64,000 bases of DNA from Streptomyces sp. SID12501 (GCF_010550245.1 NZ_JAAGLU010000009.1:124001-188000); one strand, 5' to 3'; positions 24,362 to 33,176 are shown, counted from the stretch's first letter. Numbers and translations are program-made. The notes: generated by a model from the sequence alone, not told the origin.

Positions 24362-26560
24362 GTGCTTACATACGCAGGGTCGGGGGCGCGAGTGCGGAGG
24401 GACGGGCGCGAGTCCCACAATGAGTTGAGTGGCACCGTGCACGGCCCCGCCGTCCAGGCAGGTGCCGTCTACGGCGGTATTCACATCGGGTCGGAGTGGA
24501 ACTCCGCCAGGCCGACGCCTCTGCAACTTCCGCCGCTCGTGCGGGTGATCGACCGGTCGCCGGAGCTGACGGCGCTGGAACGCCATCGTGCCCGTGCCGC
24601 GAGGGACGGCCGGTCGGCGCTAGCCGCGGTGAGCGGTCTGGGCGGAGTCGGGAAGACCACCGTCGCGCTGAGATGGCTGCACACGCTGCGCCCCCAGTTT
24701 CCGGGCGGACAACTCCACGCCGACCTCGGGGCCCAGTCACCCGACGGACCTGAGCACCCCGGAGAGATACTCGCCCGCTTCCTACGGGCCCTGGGCGTCC
24801 CGGCGCAGCAGGTCCCCGCGTTGCTCGCGGAACGGACAGCGCTGTACCGGTCATTGACCGCAGACCAACGCCTGGTGGTGCTCCTCGATGACGCCGCGAC
24901 CGCGGCCCAGGTACGGCCATTGCTGCCCGCGGGCGGAAGCGTCACCGCGGTCACCAGCCGAAGACGGCTGCCGGGGCTGACGGTCGACGGCTGCTTCGCG
25001 GTCCACCTGGAACCGCTCGGCCCCGAAGCGGCGGTCGAACTGCTCGCGGACACCCTTTCGGACGGGCGGGTGGCCGAACAGCCTGACGACGCCCGCGCCC
25101 TGGTCGAGTTGTGTGCCGGCCTGCCGTTGGCCGTTCGTGTCGCCGGTGCTCGGCTCGCGGCACGCCCCGAACGGAGTATCACCACGATGGTCCGCGCGCT
25201 CACCAAGGAGCACCAACGACTGGAGGCACTGGCCATCGACGGCGACCACAATGTCCGAGCCGCGCTGGACCTGTCGTATCAGGCGTTGCCTCCGGCTGCC
25301 GCCCGGCTCTACCGGCTGTTGGGTCTGCACCCCGGTCGGGAGTTCGACGGCTCGGTGGCCTCGGCGTTGTTCAGTTCGGGGGACGAGGCGGAGAGGGACG
25401 GGGTTGCGAGGGACGCGGCGGACTCACTGGAAGTGCTCCATGACGCGAGTCTGCTCGTCGAGGCCGCAGGAGAACGGCATCGCTTTCACGATCTCGTCCG
25501 ACTGCACGCCATCGCGAAGGCGAGGGAGGACGAATCACCGCAGGAGCGTGCGGAGTCGATGCGCCGTATCGCCGATCACTACCTCGCGAGCGCCACTCGC
25601 GCCGAGGAGATCATCGACCCTCAGCACCGGACCACGGCCCGGGACTACGGGCCCGAGCCAGTGGCGGTCGCGGATGTGGGCCCCGGCTCCGAAGCCGCTC
25701 TGGACTGGCTGGAGCGTGAGTTGCCCAATCTGATGGCCGTGATCCACCAGGCTCGTTCCGCCGGATTCCCGACCGTCTGCTGGCAGCTCACGGACGCCCT
25801 GTGGCCGCTCTTCCTGCGACGGAAGTTCTACGACGACTGGTGCGCCGCGCATGAGGAGGGGCTGGCAGCGGCACGGGACCTGGGGGACACGGCGGCCGAA
25901 TGCCGGATGCTCACCTCCGGCGGGGTCGGCGAACTCGGTGCCGGGAACCCTGACCGCGCTCTGGAGATGTTCGAGCGAGCGGCCCGACTGCTCCTGGACA
26001 GCGGCGACCGACTCGGTCATGCCCGCACGCTCAACTACCGTGGGCTCGCCCTTCAACGCCTCAGCCGTCCGAACGAGGCAGCGGAACTCTTCCTGCGCGC
26101 CACCACGGAGCTTCCGGCGAACGGGGACCAACGGGCCGGGGGGTTGGCCAGGCTCAACCTCGCCGATGTCCAACTCGCCACGGGGCAGGCCGAGCAGGCG
26201 ATCCGCGAGGCCGATGCCGCCCACGGCACCCTTCGAGCAGCGGGCGACACGTACAACGCCGCGCGCGCGGCCACACTCCTGGGCCGCGCGCATCTCGTTC
26301 TGAACCGACTCGACCAGGCGGAGGAGTCGCTGTCCTCAGCGCTGTCGGTCCTGCGTGGCATGACAGCGAACTACGAGTCTGCCCGCGCCCTCAGGAGCCT
26401 GGCCGAGGTCGCCGAGCGGCGCGGGCGGACGCGCCTGGCCCGGGACCACTACCAGGAGGCGCTTGACCTCTACTCCTCCGTGGGCCGGTCGCAGTCGGAC
26501 GAAGCGGCGGCGACCCACAGCGGGCTCCGCCGGCTGGCGGACGACGAGTCCGGGGCCTGA
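24362..26560 (+). CDS. NB-ARC/TPR signalling protein with amyloid-like N-terminal motif
   Basis: This 732-residue protein has an N-terminal Gly-rich motif (residues 20-43: NELSGTVHGP..VQAG..YGGIHIG) that resembles bacterial amyloid signalling sequences. The NB-ARC ATPase follows, with Walker A SGLGGVGKTT (91-100), Walker B RLVVLLDDA, and CAGLPLAVRVAGARL. A winged-helix region reads RLYRLLGLHPG and HDLVRLHA. TPR-like repeats run from about 490 to the end. The layout is that of prokaryotic NLR-like signalling proteins. The start GTG at 24362 has AGGGA close by; GTG at 24392 is an alternative. The 3' end overlaps the end of the opposite-strand gene at 26470. Confidence 0.8.
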   Translation: MLTYAGSGARVRRDGRESHNELSGTVHGPAVQAGAVYGGIHIGSEWNSARPTPLQLPPLVRVIDRSPELTALERHRARAARDGRSALAAVSGLGGVGKTTVALRWLHTLRPQFPGGQLHADLGAQSPDGPEHPGEILARFLRALGVPAQQVPALLAERTALYRSLTADQRLVVLLDDAATAAQVRPLLPAGGSVTAVTSRRRLPGLTVDGCFAVHLEPLGPEAAVELLADTLSDGRVAEQPDDARALVELCAGLPLAVRVAGARLAARPERSITTMVRALTKEHQRLEALAIDGDHNVRAALDLSYQALPPAAARLYRLLGLHPGREFDGSVASALFSSGDEAERDGVARDAADSLEVLHDASLLVEAAGERHRFHDLVRLHAIAKAREDESPQERAESMRRIADHYLASATRAEEIIDPQHRTTARDYGPEPVAVADVGPGSEAALDWLERELPNLMAVIHQARSAGFPTVCWQLTDALWPLFLRRKFYDDWCAAHEEGLAAARDLGDTAAECRMLTSGGVGELGAGNPDRALEMFERAARLLLDSGDRLGHARTLNYRGLALQRLSRPNEAAELFLRATTELPANGDQRAGGLARLNLADVQLATGQAEQAIREADAAHGTLRAAGDTYNAARAATLLGRAHLVLNRLDQAEESLSSALSVLRGMTANYESARALRSLAEVAERRGRTRLARDHYQEALDLYSSVGRSQSDEAAATHSGLRRLADDESGA

Positions 26561-27021
26561 GTCCGCAGGATGCCTGCGGCCACGGGCACCAGAGCCGCTG
26601 CGGGCAGTCCGGCCACCAGACAGGAATGAGCCAGCGAAGCGAGAGTTTCCCAGACACTCTCCGGCCGGCCCGGTCCTCCGGCCTCGACCTCGAGTGCGTG
26701 GCCGCCCAAGCCGAGCCGTAGCCAGCAGTGAGGACCGTGATGCACCGCCACGACCAGAGCACCTGGACAGGAAGCGGCCAGCCGAGCGGCCTGCCACGCT
26801 CCCACGCCGGGCCCGATCAGCACGTCGGCGAACGCGGACCACTGTTCCCGTGCGGAGAGTCGGACTCTGACGTGCTCGTCCACGGACAGGGTTCCGGAAG
26901 CCGAGTGCAGGAGCACGGTCCGGATCCGGCGTACCGGACTGCCGACGTCCCTGCCCCTGCCCGTGCCCGTGGCTGTGGCTGTGCGCACCGACGTCTGGGA
27001 CACCACGGCGAGGAGAATCAT
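26470..27021 (-). CDS. Hypothetical protein coupled to GT-like gene
   Basis: This 183-residue protein of no recognised family starts at ATG 27021, which overlaps the stop of the upstream gene by four bases. Strands such as TVLLHSASGTLSVDEHVRVRL and GALVVAVHHGPHCWLRLGLG are followed by a hydrophobic segment (AGLPAAALVPVAAGIL) and a Ser-rich tail. It may be a single-pass or membrane-associated protein. The last 91 bases run antisense over the end of the NB-ARC gene. Coupling implies that it works with the glycosyltransferase-fold protein. Confidence 0.55.
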   Translation of the reverse strand: MILLAVVSQTSVRTATATGTGRGRDVGSPVRRIRTVLLHSASGTLSVDEHVRVRLSAREQWSAFADVLIGPGVGAWQAARLAASCPGALVVAVHHGPHCWLRLGLGGHALEVEAGGPGRPESVWETLASLAHSCLVAGLPAAALVPVAAGILRTQAPDSSSASRRSPLWVAAASSDCDRPTEE

Positions 27022-28274
27022 CGTGGCATCACGCTGCCGGGTTCCTCGTAACGCACCGCCAGCGGGAGTCGTGCGGGCTCCGTGGTCGTCTGTGCGACAG
27101 GTGCTCGCAGATGGAGCTTCCGGTAGAGCAGGGCACGCATCCGGCGCGCGAACCGGCCGGGTTCCGAAGTGATCCGGGCTGCGACCCGCTCGTATCGCTG
27201 CGAACGACGGATCACGGAACTCCGCCTGAGCTGGGGACGCATCGGACGGTCTCCGTGCAGTCGCGGTGCGAAGGACATGAGTTCGGCCATCGGCGAACCC
27301 GGGTCGATGTCGGCGTCGGAGCGGCCCGCCATCAGCACAGGCACACCGGTCATCGCGGCGTAGAGCGAAACCGAGCCGTGATCGCCCACTATGTGATCGG
27401 CGGCGACGACCGCGCCGGTCCAGTCTCCGCGCGGGCTGAGCAGGATCAGGCCCGAGCGCACCAGCCCGGCGAGCCAGGTGCGGACCTGCCAGTCGCCGTG
27501 CGCGTTCCAGACATGGGGATGGAGCAGCACGGCGATCTGGTACTCGTCTCCGGGTAATTCGGTGACCAGCCGTTCCAGCGTGCCCCACCCTTGTCCCAGC
27601 AGCGAGTCGGGCCCCCAGGTGGAACAGACGAGGACCAGTCGTTGCCGGGCCCCGACCGCCAGTGCCTCCCGGTACAACGCTCGGGAGGGAAGGCTCGCGA
27701 CGATGCGGTCGAAGCACGGGTCGCCCACCACTTCCGCCACCGGCAGCGCCTCGGGGCATTCGCGGCCGAGCCTGGTCAGCTCCTCGCTGTGGGCCAGAAC
27801 GATCGCCTCGGGCACCACCGCACCGTCCCGCACCAACCGCTGCCTGCTGAGCCCGTACACACCCCGCTGGGCCGCTGGGCGGCCACGCTGCCCCATCGAG
27901 GTGATCTTGTTGTGTCCGGCCCCGTGCGGTAGTACGACGACGGGCGCCTGCAGGTCGTACAGGCTGCCATGGCTGGCGGCCAGAGCAAGGTCGAAATTCG
28001 TCTGTACCGCCTGACTCCAGGGCAGCACGAGGCCGCCCAGCCGTTCGAGGAACTCGCTCACCCCGTTGCTGAACACGTCCGGTGCCTGGGTGAAGAATGT
28101 CTGCACCCTGAGGTCGCCTTCGAGCAGGCGAATCACGTCGAGTAATCGCTGGCCCGCGATCACGGTGTGCACCACGACCAGAACTCTCCTGCGGGTCCGG
28201 CGAGTTGCCCAGCGCTCGACATCCAGCCGCACCGGCACATGCCGCCAGTGCGGTTCCGGAACAGTCACGCTCAT
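27018..28274 (-). CDS. Glycosyltransferase-fold (glycerophosphotransferase-like) protein
   Basis: This 418-residue protein starts with ATG at 28274, GGGGGA upstream. It shows a two-domain Rossmann pattern. The N-terminal half has RVLVVVHTVIAGQRLLDVI and PVVVLPHGAGHN. The C-terminal half has QIAVLLHPHVW and DHIVGDHGSVSLYAAMTGVPVL, which resembles the 'D-S-s-...-G-P-v' nucleotide-binding segment of CDP-glycerol glycerophosphotransferases. Related Streptomyces proteins are sometimes labelled 'translation initiation factor 2', probably wrongly. It is divergent from the BTAD regulator, with 15-bp repeats between. Confidence 0.6.
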   Translation of the reverse strand: MSVTVPEPHWRHVPVRLDVERWATRRTRRRVLVVVHTVIAGQRLLDVIRLLEGDLRVQTFFTQAPDVFSNGVSEFLERLGGLVLPWSQAVQTNFDLALAASHGSLYDLQAPVVVLPHGAGHNKITSMGQRGRPAAQRGVYGLSRQRLVRDGAVVPEAIVLAHSEELTRLGRECPEALPVAEVVGDPCFDRIVASLPSRALYREALAVGARQRLVLVCSTWGPDSLLGQGWGTLERLVTELPGDEYQIAVLLHPHVWNAHGDWQVRTWLAGLVRSGLILLSPRGDWTGAVVAADHIVGDHGSVSLYAAMTGVPVLMAGRSDADIDPGSPMAELMSFAPRLHGDRPMRPQLRRSSVIRRSQRYERVAARITSEPGRFARRMRALLYRKLHLRAPVAQTTTEPARLPLAVRYEEPGSVMPR

Positions 28275-28413
28275 CGTTGAAATCCCCCGGTTCTTCCTTC
28301 ATGGCCTTCGTGGCCTTCGTGCCGCGACTTTTCGCGGCCGTGTCAGGGGGATTCCCAGAAGGCTGGATGGTGGGCTTGCAGGAATCCTGCACTACCACAA
28401 CAGTGGTACAAGT

Positions 28414-28458
28414 CACACGAACGTACGTCGCGCGAACGCATGTCACATGAACATACGA
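28414..28458. promoter_or_regulatory. Three 15-bp iterons, candidate regulator sites
   Basis: CACACGAACGTACGT (28414), CGCGCGAACGCATGT (28429) and CACATGAACATACGA (28444) are contiguous and share GAAC at the same place. They end 44 bases before the BTAD regulator start. Upstream at 28393-28408 is the inverted repeat TACCAC-AACA-GTGGTA. Direct repeats of this kind are what BTAD/SARP-type regulators bind, so autoregulation is plausible. Confidence 0.5.
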
Positions 28459-28501
28459 ACGATGCCGAAGGCCGTGGGAAGAAGCACACCCGTCGGGGGA
28501 G

Positions 28502-31500
28502 ATGGTGGAACTTCTTGCTCTGGGACCTCTTGAGCTCTGGCACGACCAGCAGCAGCACGAACTCGGATCACTGAAAGAACGCTGCGTGCTGGCCGTTCTG
28601 ATCCACGCGCGCGGGGAGCCCGTCTCGGCGGACGCGCTGATGGACCGGGTCTGGGACGGTGACCCACCTCCAACTGCCGTGGACACACTGCACAGTTACC
28701 TCTCCAGGCTCCGCGGACGGCTGCGCCGGGCCGTCGGCGACGACAGAGCGCGGGTGGAGCGGCCTTCATCCCGGCTGTACCAACTGCGCGCCGATCCTGA
28801 GGACATCGACCTGCTGCGCTTCCAACGACTGCGGTCGGACGCCGTGGCAGCGGCAGCACGGGGCGAACACGAGCTGGCCATCGGCCTGTTGCGTACCGCG
28901 GAGACCCTGTGGCGCAGCGAGCCGCTGACCGAGTTCGCCGACAGTTCCTGGGCGCAGGCGGCACGCGCCCGGCTGATCGAGGACCACCGTCGAGTGCGGG
29001 AGGAACGGATCGGCCTGGAGATGGAGTTGGGCCGTCACGCGGACCTCGTGGGCGAACTCCAGGAGCTCGCCTCACAGAGTCCCTTCGCCCAAAAGGTGAT
29101 CGGCTCCCTGATGCTGGTCCTGTACCGTTCCGGCCGTCACGACGAAGCACTTGCCGTCTATCGGAACACGCGCGCACGACTGCACGAGAGCCAGGGCATC
29201 GAGCCGGCCGCGGAACTCCAGCAGCTTCATCTCCGCATGCTCGAACAGGATCGCGGCCTCCTGCGGACAACGGCCGAACCCCCCGTCTCCGCCCCGTCTC
29301 CGGAGCCCCGCAACTGCCTGCCGCGCGACATCCGGGACTTCACCGGCCGGGTCGGCGAACTGCGCATCCTGCTCAACGAATCCGCTGCCGAGCACGGCAG
29401 GACGAGCGCTCTACCGGTCACCGTGATCCACGGGATGCCCGGTATCGGCAAAACGTCCCTTGCGGTGCGCGCCGCTCACGAGCTCTCCACGGCCTATCCG
29501 GCCGGCCAGTTCTACGTGGACATGCGCGGCTACAGCGGTCAGCAGCCGCTCGATCCGGCGGACGCCCTGGCCAACCTGCTGCACTCGGCCGGATGGCCCG
29601 GTGAGCTGCCGGCCACGCTGGACGAACGAGCGACCAGATGGCGCGAGTGGACTGCCCGCCGCCGCGCACTCGTGGTCCTCGACAACGTGCGGGACGCCGC
29701 TCAGGTCGGCCCCTTGTTACCCGGCTCCCCCACCTGCCGTGTCCTGGTGACCACCCGGAGCCGGCTGGCCGGACTGGACGGCGCCACCGACCTGTTCGTG
29801 GACACCCTGTCCAGGACGGAGGCTGCGGCGCTCTTCACCCGGATCGTCGGTGCGTCAAGGGTGGCGACCGAGCCCGGGGGCCTGAGGCAGATCGTGGACG
29901 CGTGTGCGTGCCACCCCTTGGCCCTCCAGATCCTGGCGAGCCGCTTCCGCCACCGGGAATCGTGGGACCTGCAGCACCTCCTCGACCGCCTGACACACGC
30001 GAGCGACCCGCTGCAGGAGTTCGACGGCCTGATGACCGCGGTCTTCCAGTGCTCATACACGGAACTCAGCGGTCCCGTGCGAGAACTGTTCCGCCTCCTC
30101 GCCCTGCACAGCGGCCCCGACATCACCCTCCGGGCGGCAGCGGCGCTGGCCGGTCCGGACTTCGGAAGTGAGCCGGGGCTACTGGAGCGATGCGTGGAGG
30201 ATCTGCTCGACTCCAGCCTGCTGGAGGAACCGGTCCGTGGACGCTACCGACTACACGATCTGACCCGCGCCTTCGCCCTGCAGGCCGGCGTCCACACGGA
30301 TTCGGACAAGGCCCGGCATGCCGCGGCCGGCCGCCTCATCTCTCACTACGTCACCACAGCGCACCGGGCCGACCGGCTTGCCCATCCTCATCGCCGCGCG
30401 ATGCCTCTGCCCCCGGACCAGGAATCCCGCCACGCACCGACGCTCTCCGGGCCGGACGAGGCGTCGGCGTGGCTGACCGTGGAACGCGGCAATCTCATGG
30501 CGGTCGCGCGCACGGCCGCCGCCGAACACCCGGAGTACGCCGCGCTGTTCCCGCGTGTCCTCGCGAGATCGCTCAAGTTGTGGGGTGCTTGGGACATCGC
30601 AGCCGAACTCTTCGACGCGGCCGTACCGGCTCTCCGTGCATCCGGCGACCGATCCGCACTTGCCCGGACCCTCACGGACCACGCGGATCTACTGGCCCAG
30701 CGAAACCACGGCGAGGCCCTGCGCTGCGCGACCGAGGCCCTGGCCATCCACGAGGACCTGCACGACGCGTACGGCCGTGCCGACGCCCTGTTCCAGTCGG
30801 GCCGCGCCCACCTCGCGGCGGGCCACGGCGGCACGGCGTTACGCGTTCTGGAACAGTCACTGAAGCTGTACCGCGAGGTGGGCGACCGCTCCGGCGAGGC
30901 CGACTGTCTCAACGTCGAGGGCGCGGTCCTCCACTACGCGGGACAGTACGCCGAGGCCCTCCACAAGGTGGAGCAGATGGGGGCGATCTACGAAGAACTG
31001 TCCGACCCGCACGGCTTGGCGCAGGCTCTGAACAACCGCGGCGAACTCCATTTCCTCCAGAAACGCTACGCCGAAGCCCGTGACTGCTACGAACGGTCCC
31101 TGGTCCTGATGCGGCAGCACGGCGGGCGCTGTGACCTGGCGATTCTCGACACCAACCTCGGGGCCGTGCATCAAGCTGTCGGCCAGACGGACCAGGCACT
31201 CACCTACTTCAAGAGGGCGCTCGCCGCCCACCGAGCCAGCGGCGACGCCTTGGGGGAGGCCGACGTCCTGATCAGCATGGGTACGGCCTACGCCGAGTCA
31301 GGACGCCGCGGCGAGGCCCTGCTGCACCTCACCATGGCCGAACAGGTCGCCACCGCCATCGACAACCCCTTCGAGACCCTGCGCGCGATGATCGGCGCGG
31401 CGGACGTCCAACGGGAATCGGGACGGCTCGACACCGCGTCCAAGGGCTACGAGCAGGCTCTTGAGGTGGCTCGCCGCATCAACTTCCCCATGGGCTCCGC

Positions 31501-31678
31501 ACACGCGCTCGCGGGACTCGCCCGGACGGCTTCCCTGTCCCATCGTCCGGTCGAACGGGCCGTGGAGTACGGCGATCACGGCGAACAGGCGGTCGCTCTC
31601 TATCGGAGCCTGGGCGCGGAAACGGAAGCGGTGAAGCTTCTCCGGTTCCTGACACGGCACAGATCGACCGGCTCCTGA
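28502..31678 (+). CDS. AfsR/SARP-family BTAD/NB-ARC/TPR regulator
   Basis: This 1058-residue protein has the AfsR order of domains. An OmpR-like winged helix occupies 1-95 (LLALGPLELWHD, RVWDGDPPPTAVDTLHSYLSRLR). The BTAD runs from 98-245 (DIDLLRFQRL ... EAVYRNTR-like ... GIEPAAELQQLH). NB-ARC ATPase motifs are GMPGIGKTS (311-319) and RRALVVLDN. At least six TPR units follow from about 690 (ALNNRGELHFLQKRYAEARDCYERSL and similar). ATG 28502 lies directly after GGGGGAG; GTG 28505 is an alternative. It probably controls local or distant genes and is not necessarily tied to the cluster at 36-52 kb. Confidence 0.88.
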   Translation: MVELLALGPLELWHDQQQHELGSLKERCVLAVLIHARGEPVSADALMDRVWDGDPPPTAVDTLHSYLSRLRGRLRRAVGDDRARVERPSSRLYQLRADPEDIDLLRFQRLRSDAVAAAARGEHELAIGLLRTAETLWRSEPLTEFADSSWAQAARARLIEDHRRVREERIGLEMELGRHADLVGELQELASQSPFAQKVIGSLMLVLYRSGRHDEALAVYRNTRARLHESQGIEPAAELQQLHLRMLEQDRGLLRTTAEPPVSAPSPEPRNCLPRDIRDFTGRVGELRILLNESAAEHGRTSALPVTVIHGMPGIGKTSLAVRAAHELSTAYPAGQFYVDMRGYSGQQPLDPADALANLLHSAGWPGELPATLDERATRWREWTARRRALVVLDNVRDAAQVGPLLPGSPTCRVLVTTRSRLAGLDGATDLFVDTLSRTEAAALFTRIVGASRVATEPGGLRQIVDACACHPLALQILASRFRHRESWDLQHLLDRLTHASDPLQEFDGLMTAVFQCSYTELSGPVRELFRLLALHSGPDITLRAAAALAGPDFGSEPGLLERCVEDLLDSSLLEEPVRGRYRLHDLTRAFALQAGVHTDSDKARHAAAGRLISHYVTTAHRADRLAHPHRRAMPLPPDQESRHAPTLSGPDEASAWLTVERGNLMAVARTAAAEHPEYAALFPRVLARSLKLWGAWDIAAELFDAAVPALRASGDRSALARTLTDHADLLAQRNHGEALRCATEALAIHEDLHDAYGRADALFQSGRAHLAAGHGGTALRVLEQSLKLYREVGDRSGEADCLNVEGAVLHYAGQYAEALHKVEQMGAIYEELSDPHGLAQALNNRGELHFLQKRYAEARDCYERSLVLMRQHGGRCDLAILDTNLGAVHQAVGQTDQALTYFKRALAAHRASGDALGEADVLISMGTAYAESGRRGEALLHLTMAEQVATAIDNPFETLRAMIGAADVQRESGRLDTASKGYEQALEVARRINFPMGSAHALAGLARTASLSHRPVERAVEYGDHGEQAVALYRSLGAETEAVKLLRFLTRHRSTGS

Positions 31679-31746
31679 GCCCCGCCCCAGGAGCCGGCAC
31701 TTCCACCCTCCGGGCCTCGGTCAGCCGAGGCCCCGACCGACGATGC

Positions 31747-31845
31747 CTACACCGGTGTCGCCCACATCCAGCGGAGCACCTCAAGCGCCACCTGGGTGAC
31801 AGGCAGGACAGAGAGGGAAATGACGCACAGCGTGTAACGCTTCAC
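31747..31845 (-). CDS. Possible 32-residue hydrophobic peptide
   Basis: GTG at 31845 is preceded by AGGAGCCAC, an almost ideal ribosome binding site, and opens a frame MKRYTLCVISLSVLPVTQVA ending WMWATPV at TAG 31747. It has a positively charged start and one hydrophobic helix, like a small membrane or secreted peptide. It is convergent to the BTAD regulator gene. No family is recognised, and the call rests on the ribosome binding site and hydrophobic pattern. Confidence 0.4.
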   Translation of the reverse strand: MKRYTLCVISLSVLPVTQVALEVLRWMWATPV

Positions 31846-32116
31846 GTGGCTCCTAGCACTAGTTCTCTGACAAGACCGGCGCCAAACGATCTACCGGTAC
31901 GCGCAGAAGTTACGTGCTCAGAAGCCTGACTGGAAATGATTTGCGAAACTAGCTCACATGTGCTAAAAATCCGCCCTTCTCTTCGCCATTACCCCTGGGC
32001 ATCGACCCCGCTCGGGGCGACCTCGTCCGACGGGAACGCCAAGGACCCGGCGACGCACACGGATTCCATCGAGCAGGACCACCCTGACATCGTCGAACCG
32101 CCCACACAGCGAAAAT
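31846..32116. other. AT-richer intergenic segment
   Basis: This stretch is less GC-rich than its surroundings (for example around 31920-31985). It should contain the promoter of the toxin-antitoxin pair and possibly of the small peptide. I see no supported gene; a 75-codon frame at 31936-32163 lacks a ribosome binding site and runs through the promoter. Confidence 0.4.
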
Positions 32117-32160
32117 CCGTACTAGAATCTGTACAGAAACAAGACTCTATATGGGTACGG
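32117..32160 (+). promoter_or_regulatory. Promoter/operator of toxin-antitoxin operon
   Basis: CCGTAC (32117-32122) and GTACGG (32155-32160) form an inverted pair, with another GTAC at 32131-32134. TAGAAT at 32123-32128 is a possible -10 box. The site ends 7 bases before the antitoxin ATG, as expected for autoregulation by the antitoxin's DNA-binding domain. Confidence 0.45.
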
Positions 32161-32167
32161 TGACAGC

Positions 32168-32518
32168 ATGCAGATCCCCGAGGTCGTGACTGTCAGCGAC
32201 GCGCGCACCAGGCTGTCGCGGATCCTGACCGACTTGTCGGAGTCCGGCGCCGATGCCGACCCGGTCCTGATCGGCGCCCATCGAAAGCCCCAGGCCGTCC
32301 TCCTGTCCGTCGAGGCCTTCGAGGCACTGAGCGGCCGGGCTGCACGACGTACGGCCGTCGCCTCGGCCACCGGCTCCATCGAGGCCGAAGGGCTCCACGC
32401 CTCCGAGGCCTCCGACCGCGACACCGAGGCGTACGTAAAGGGTGACGTCGACGCGGACACCCTGGTTGCCCGCGCGATTGCCCGCCACCAACAGACCACG
32501 GAGCGACGAGCAGGGTGA
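32168..32518 (+). CDS. Antitoxin: Phd/YefM-like N-terminus, VbhA-like C-terminus
   Basis: This 116-residue protein has two parts. Residues 1-60 (VTVSDARTRLSRILTDL, PVLIGAHRKPQAVLLSVEAF) match the DNA-binding Phd/YefM antitoxin fold. Residues 62-110 carry SIEAEG (Ser70, Glu74, Gly75), the (S/T)xxxE(G/N) inhibitory motif of class I Fic antitoxins, followed by TEAYVKGDVDADTLVARAI as in VbhA-type domains. It should block ATP binding by the Fic partner and repress its own promoter. It overlaps the fic gene by four bases. Confidence 0.85.
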   Translation: MQIPEVVTVSDARTRLSRILTDLSESGADADPVLIGAHRKPQAVLLSVEAFEALSGRAARRTAVASATGSIEAEGLHASEASDRDTEAYVKGDVDADTLVARAIARHQQTTERRAG

Positions 32519-33087
32519 ACGATCCGTACGCCATGCCCAACGGCGTGCTGCGCAACAAGCTCGGTATCACCGACGATCAACTGCTCGCGGCAGCGGAGGC
32601 GGACATCACCCGGGCGCGCCTCGTCCTACTCGCCGAACGGCCCCTACCAGGCAGGTATGACCTGGACCATCTCCAGGCGTTCCATGCCACGATCTTCGGC
32701 GACATCTATCCCTGGGCAGGCGAGTTGCGCACCGTGAACATCGCCAAGCGCACACCGTTCTGCCCGGCAAGAAATCTGGTGCCCTACGCCGGAGAGGTCT
32801 TCGGCCGCCTCGCCTCGTCCGGCCACCTACGGGATCTCCCCCGGCAGGAATTCGTCATCCGACTTGCCGCACTGTACGGCGACTTGAACGTCCTCCACCC
32901 CTTCCGCGAGGGCAACGGCCGCACCCAGCGGGCGTTCCTGACCCAGGTCAGCGCCGACGCGGGCTACATCCTGAACTGGTCGACCCTGGACCCTCAACTC
33001 AACGAGGACGCCTCGGTGAAGAGCTTCCTCGGCGACAACAGCCTGTCGGAACGACTACTGGACGAGCTCATCACGTTCGCGGGGTGA
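32515..33087 (+). CDS. Fic/Doc-family toxin (AMPylase type)
   Basis: This 190-residue protein starts with GTG at 32515, overlapping the antitoxin stop. The FIC motif HPFREGNGRTQR (His128 to Arg139) is complete, so the enzyme should be active and transfer AMP from ATP to a protein hydroxyl. The flap region IYPWAGELRTVNIAK and the N-terminal helix YDLDHLQAFHATIFGD are typical. No inhibitory motif is present in the toxin itself, matching class I Fic proteins where the antitoxin carries it. Confidence 0.9.
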   Translation: MNDPYAMPNGVLRNKLGITDDQLLAAAEADITRARLVLLAERPLPGRYDLDHLQAFHATIFGDIYPWAGELRTVNIAKRTPFCPARNLVPYAGEVFGRLASSGHLRDLPRQEFVIRLAALYGDLNVLHPFREGNGRTQRAFLTQVSADAGYILNWSTLDPQLNEDASVKSFLGDNSLSERLLDELITFAG

Positions 33088-33176
33088 CGGAGTCGTCGAC
33101 CCGGAAGTCTCTCATCCCGGGGCTACCGGAGAAGCTGCGTACGCACGCGAGAGCATCGCGGCACATGCCCATCACG

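Noticed and set aside
26470..28686. Single 738-codon minus-strand gene
   Set aside because: The part upstream of ATG 27021 lies in a different frame over the GT-like gene; only the last 183 codons look like a protein.
28502..31678. BTAD regulator as pathway-specific activator of the 36-52 kb cluster
   Set aside because: It lies outside the rnpB repeats, is separated by the toxin-antitoxin and kinase genes, and has its own divergent partner; the link is not supported by sequence.
31936..32163. 75-codon plus-strand frame before the antitoxin gene
   Set aside because: No ribosome binding site, no recognisable family, and it runs through the likely promoter/operator of the toxin-antitoxin operon.
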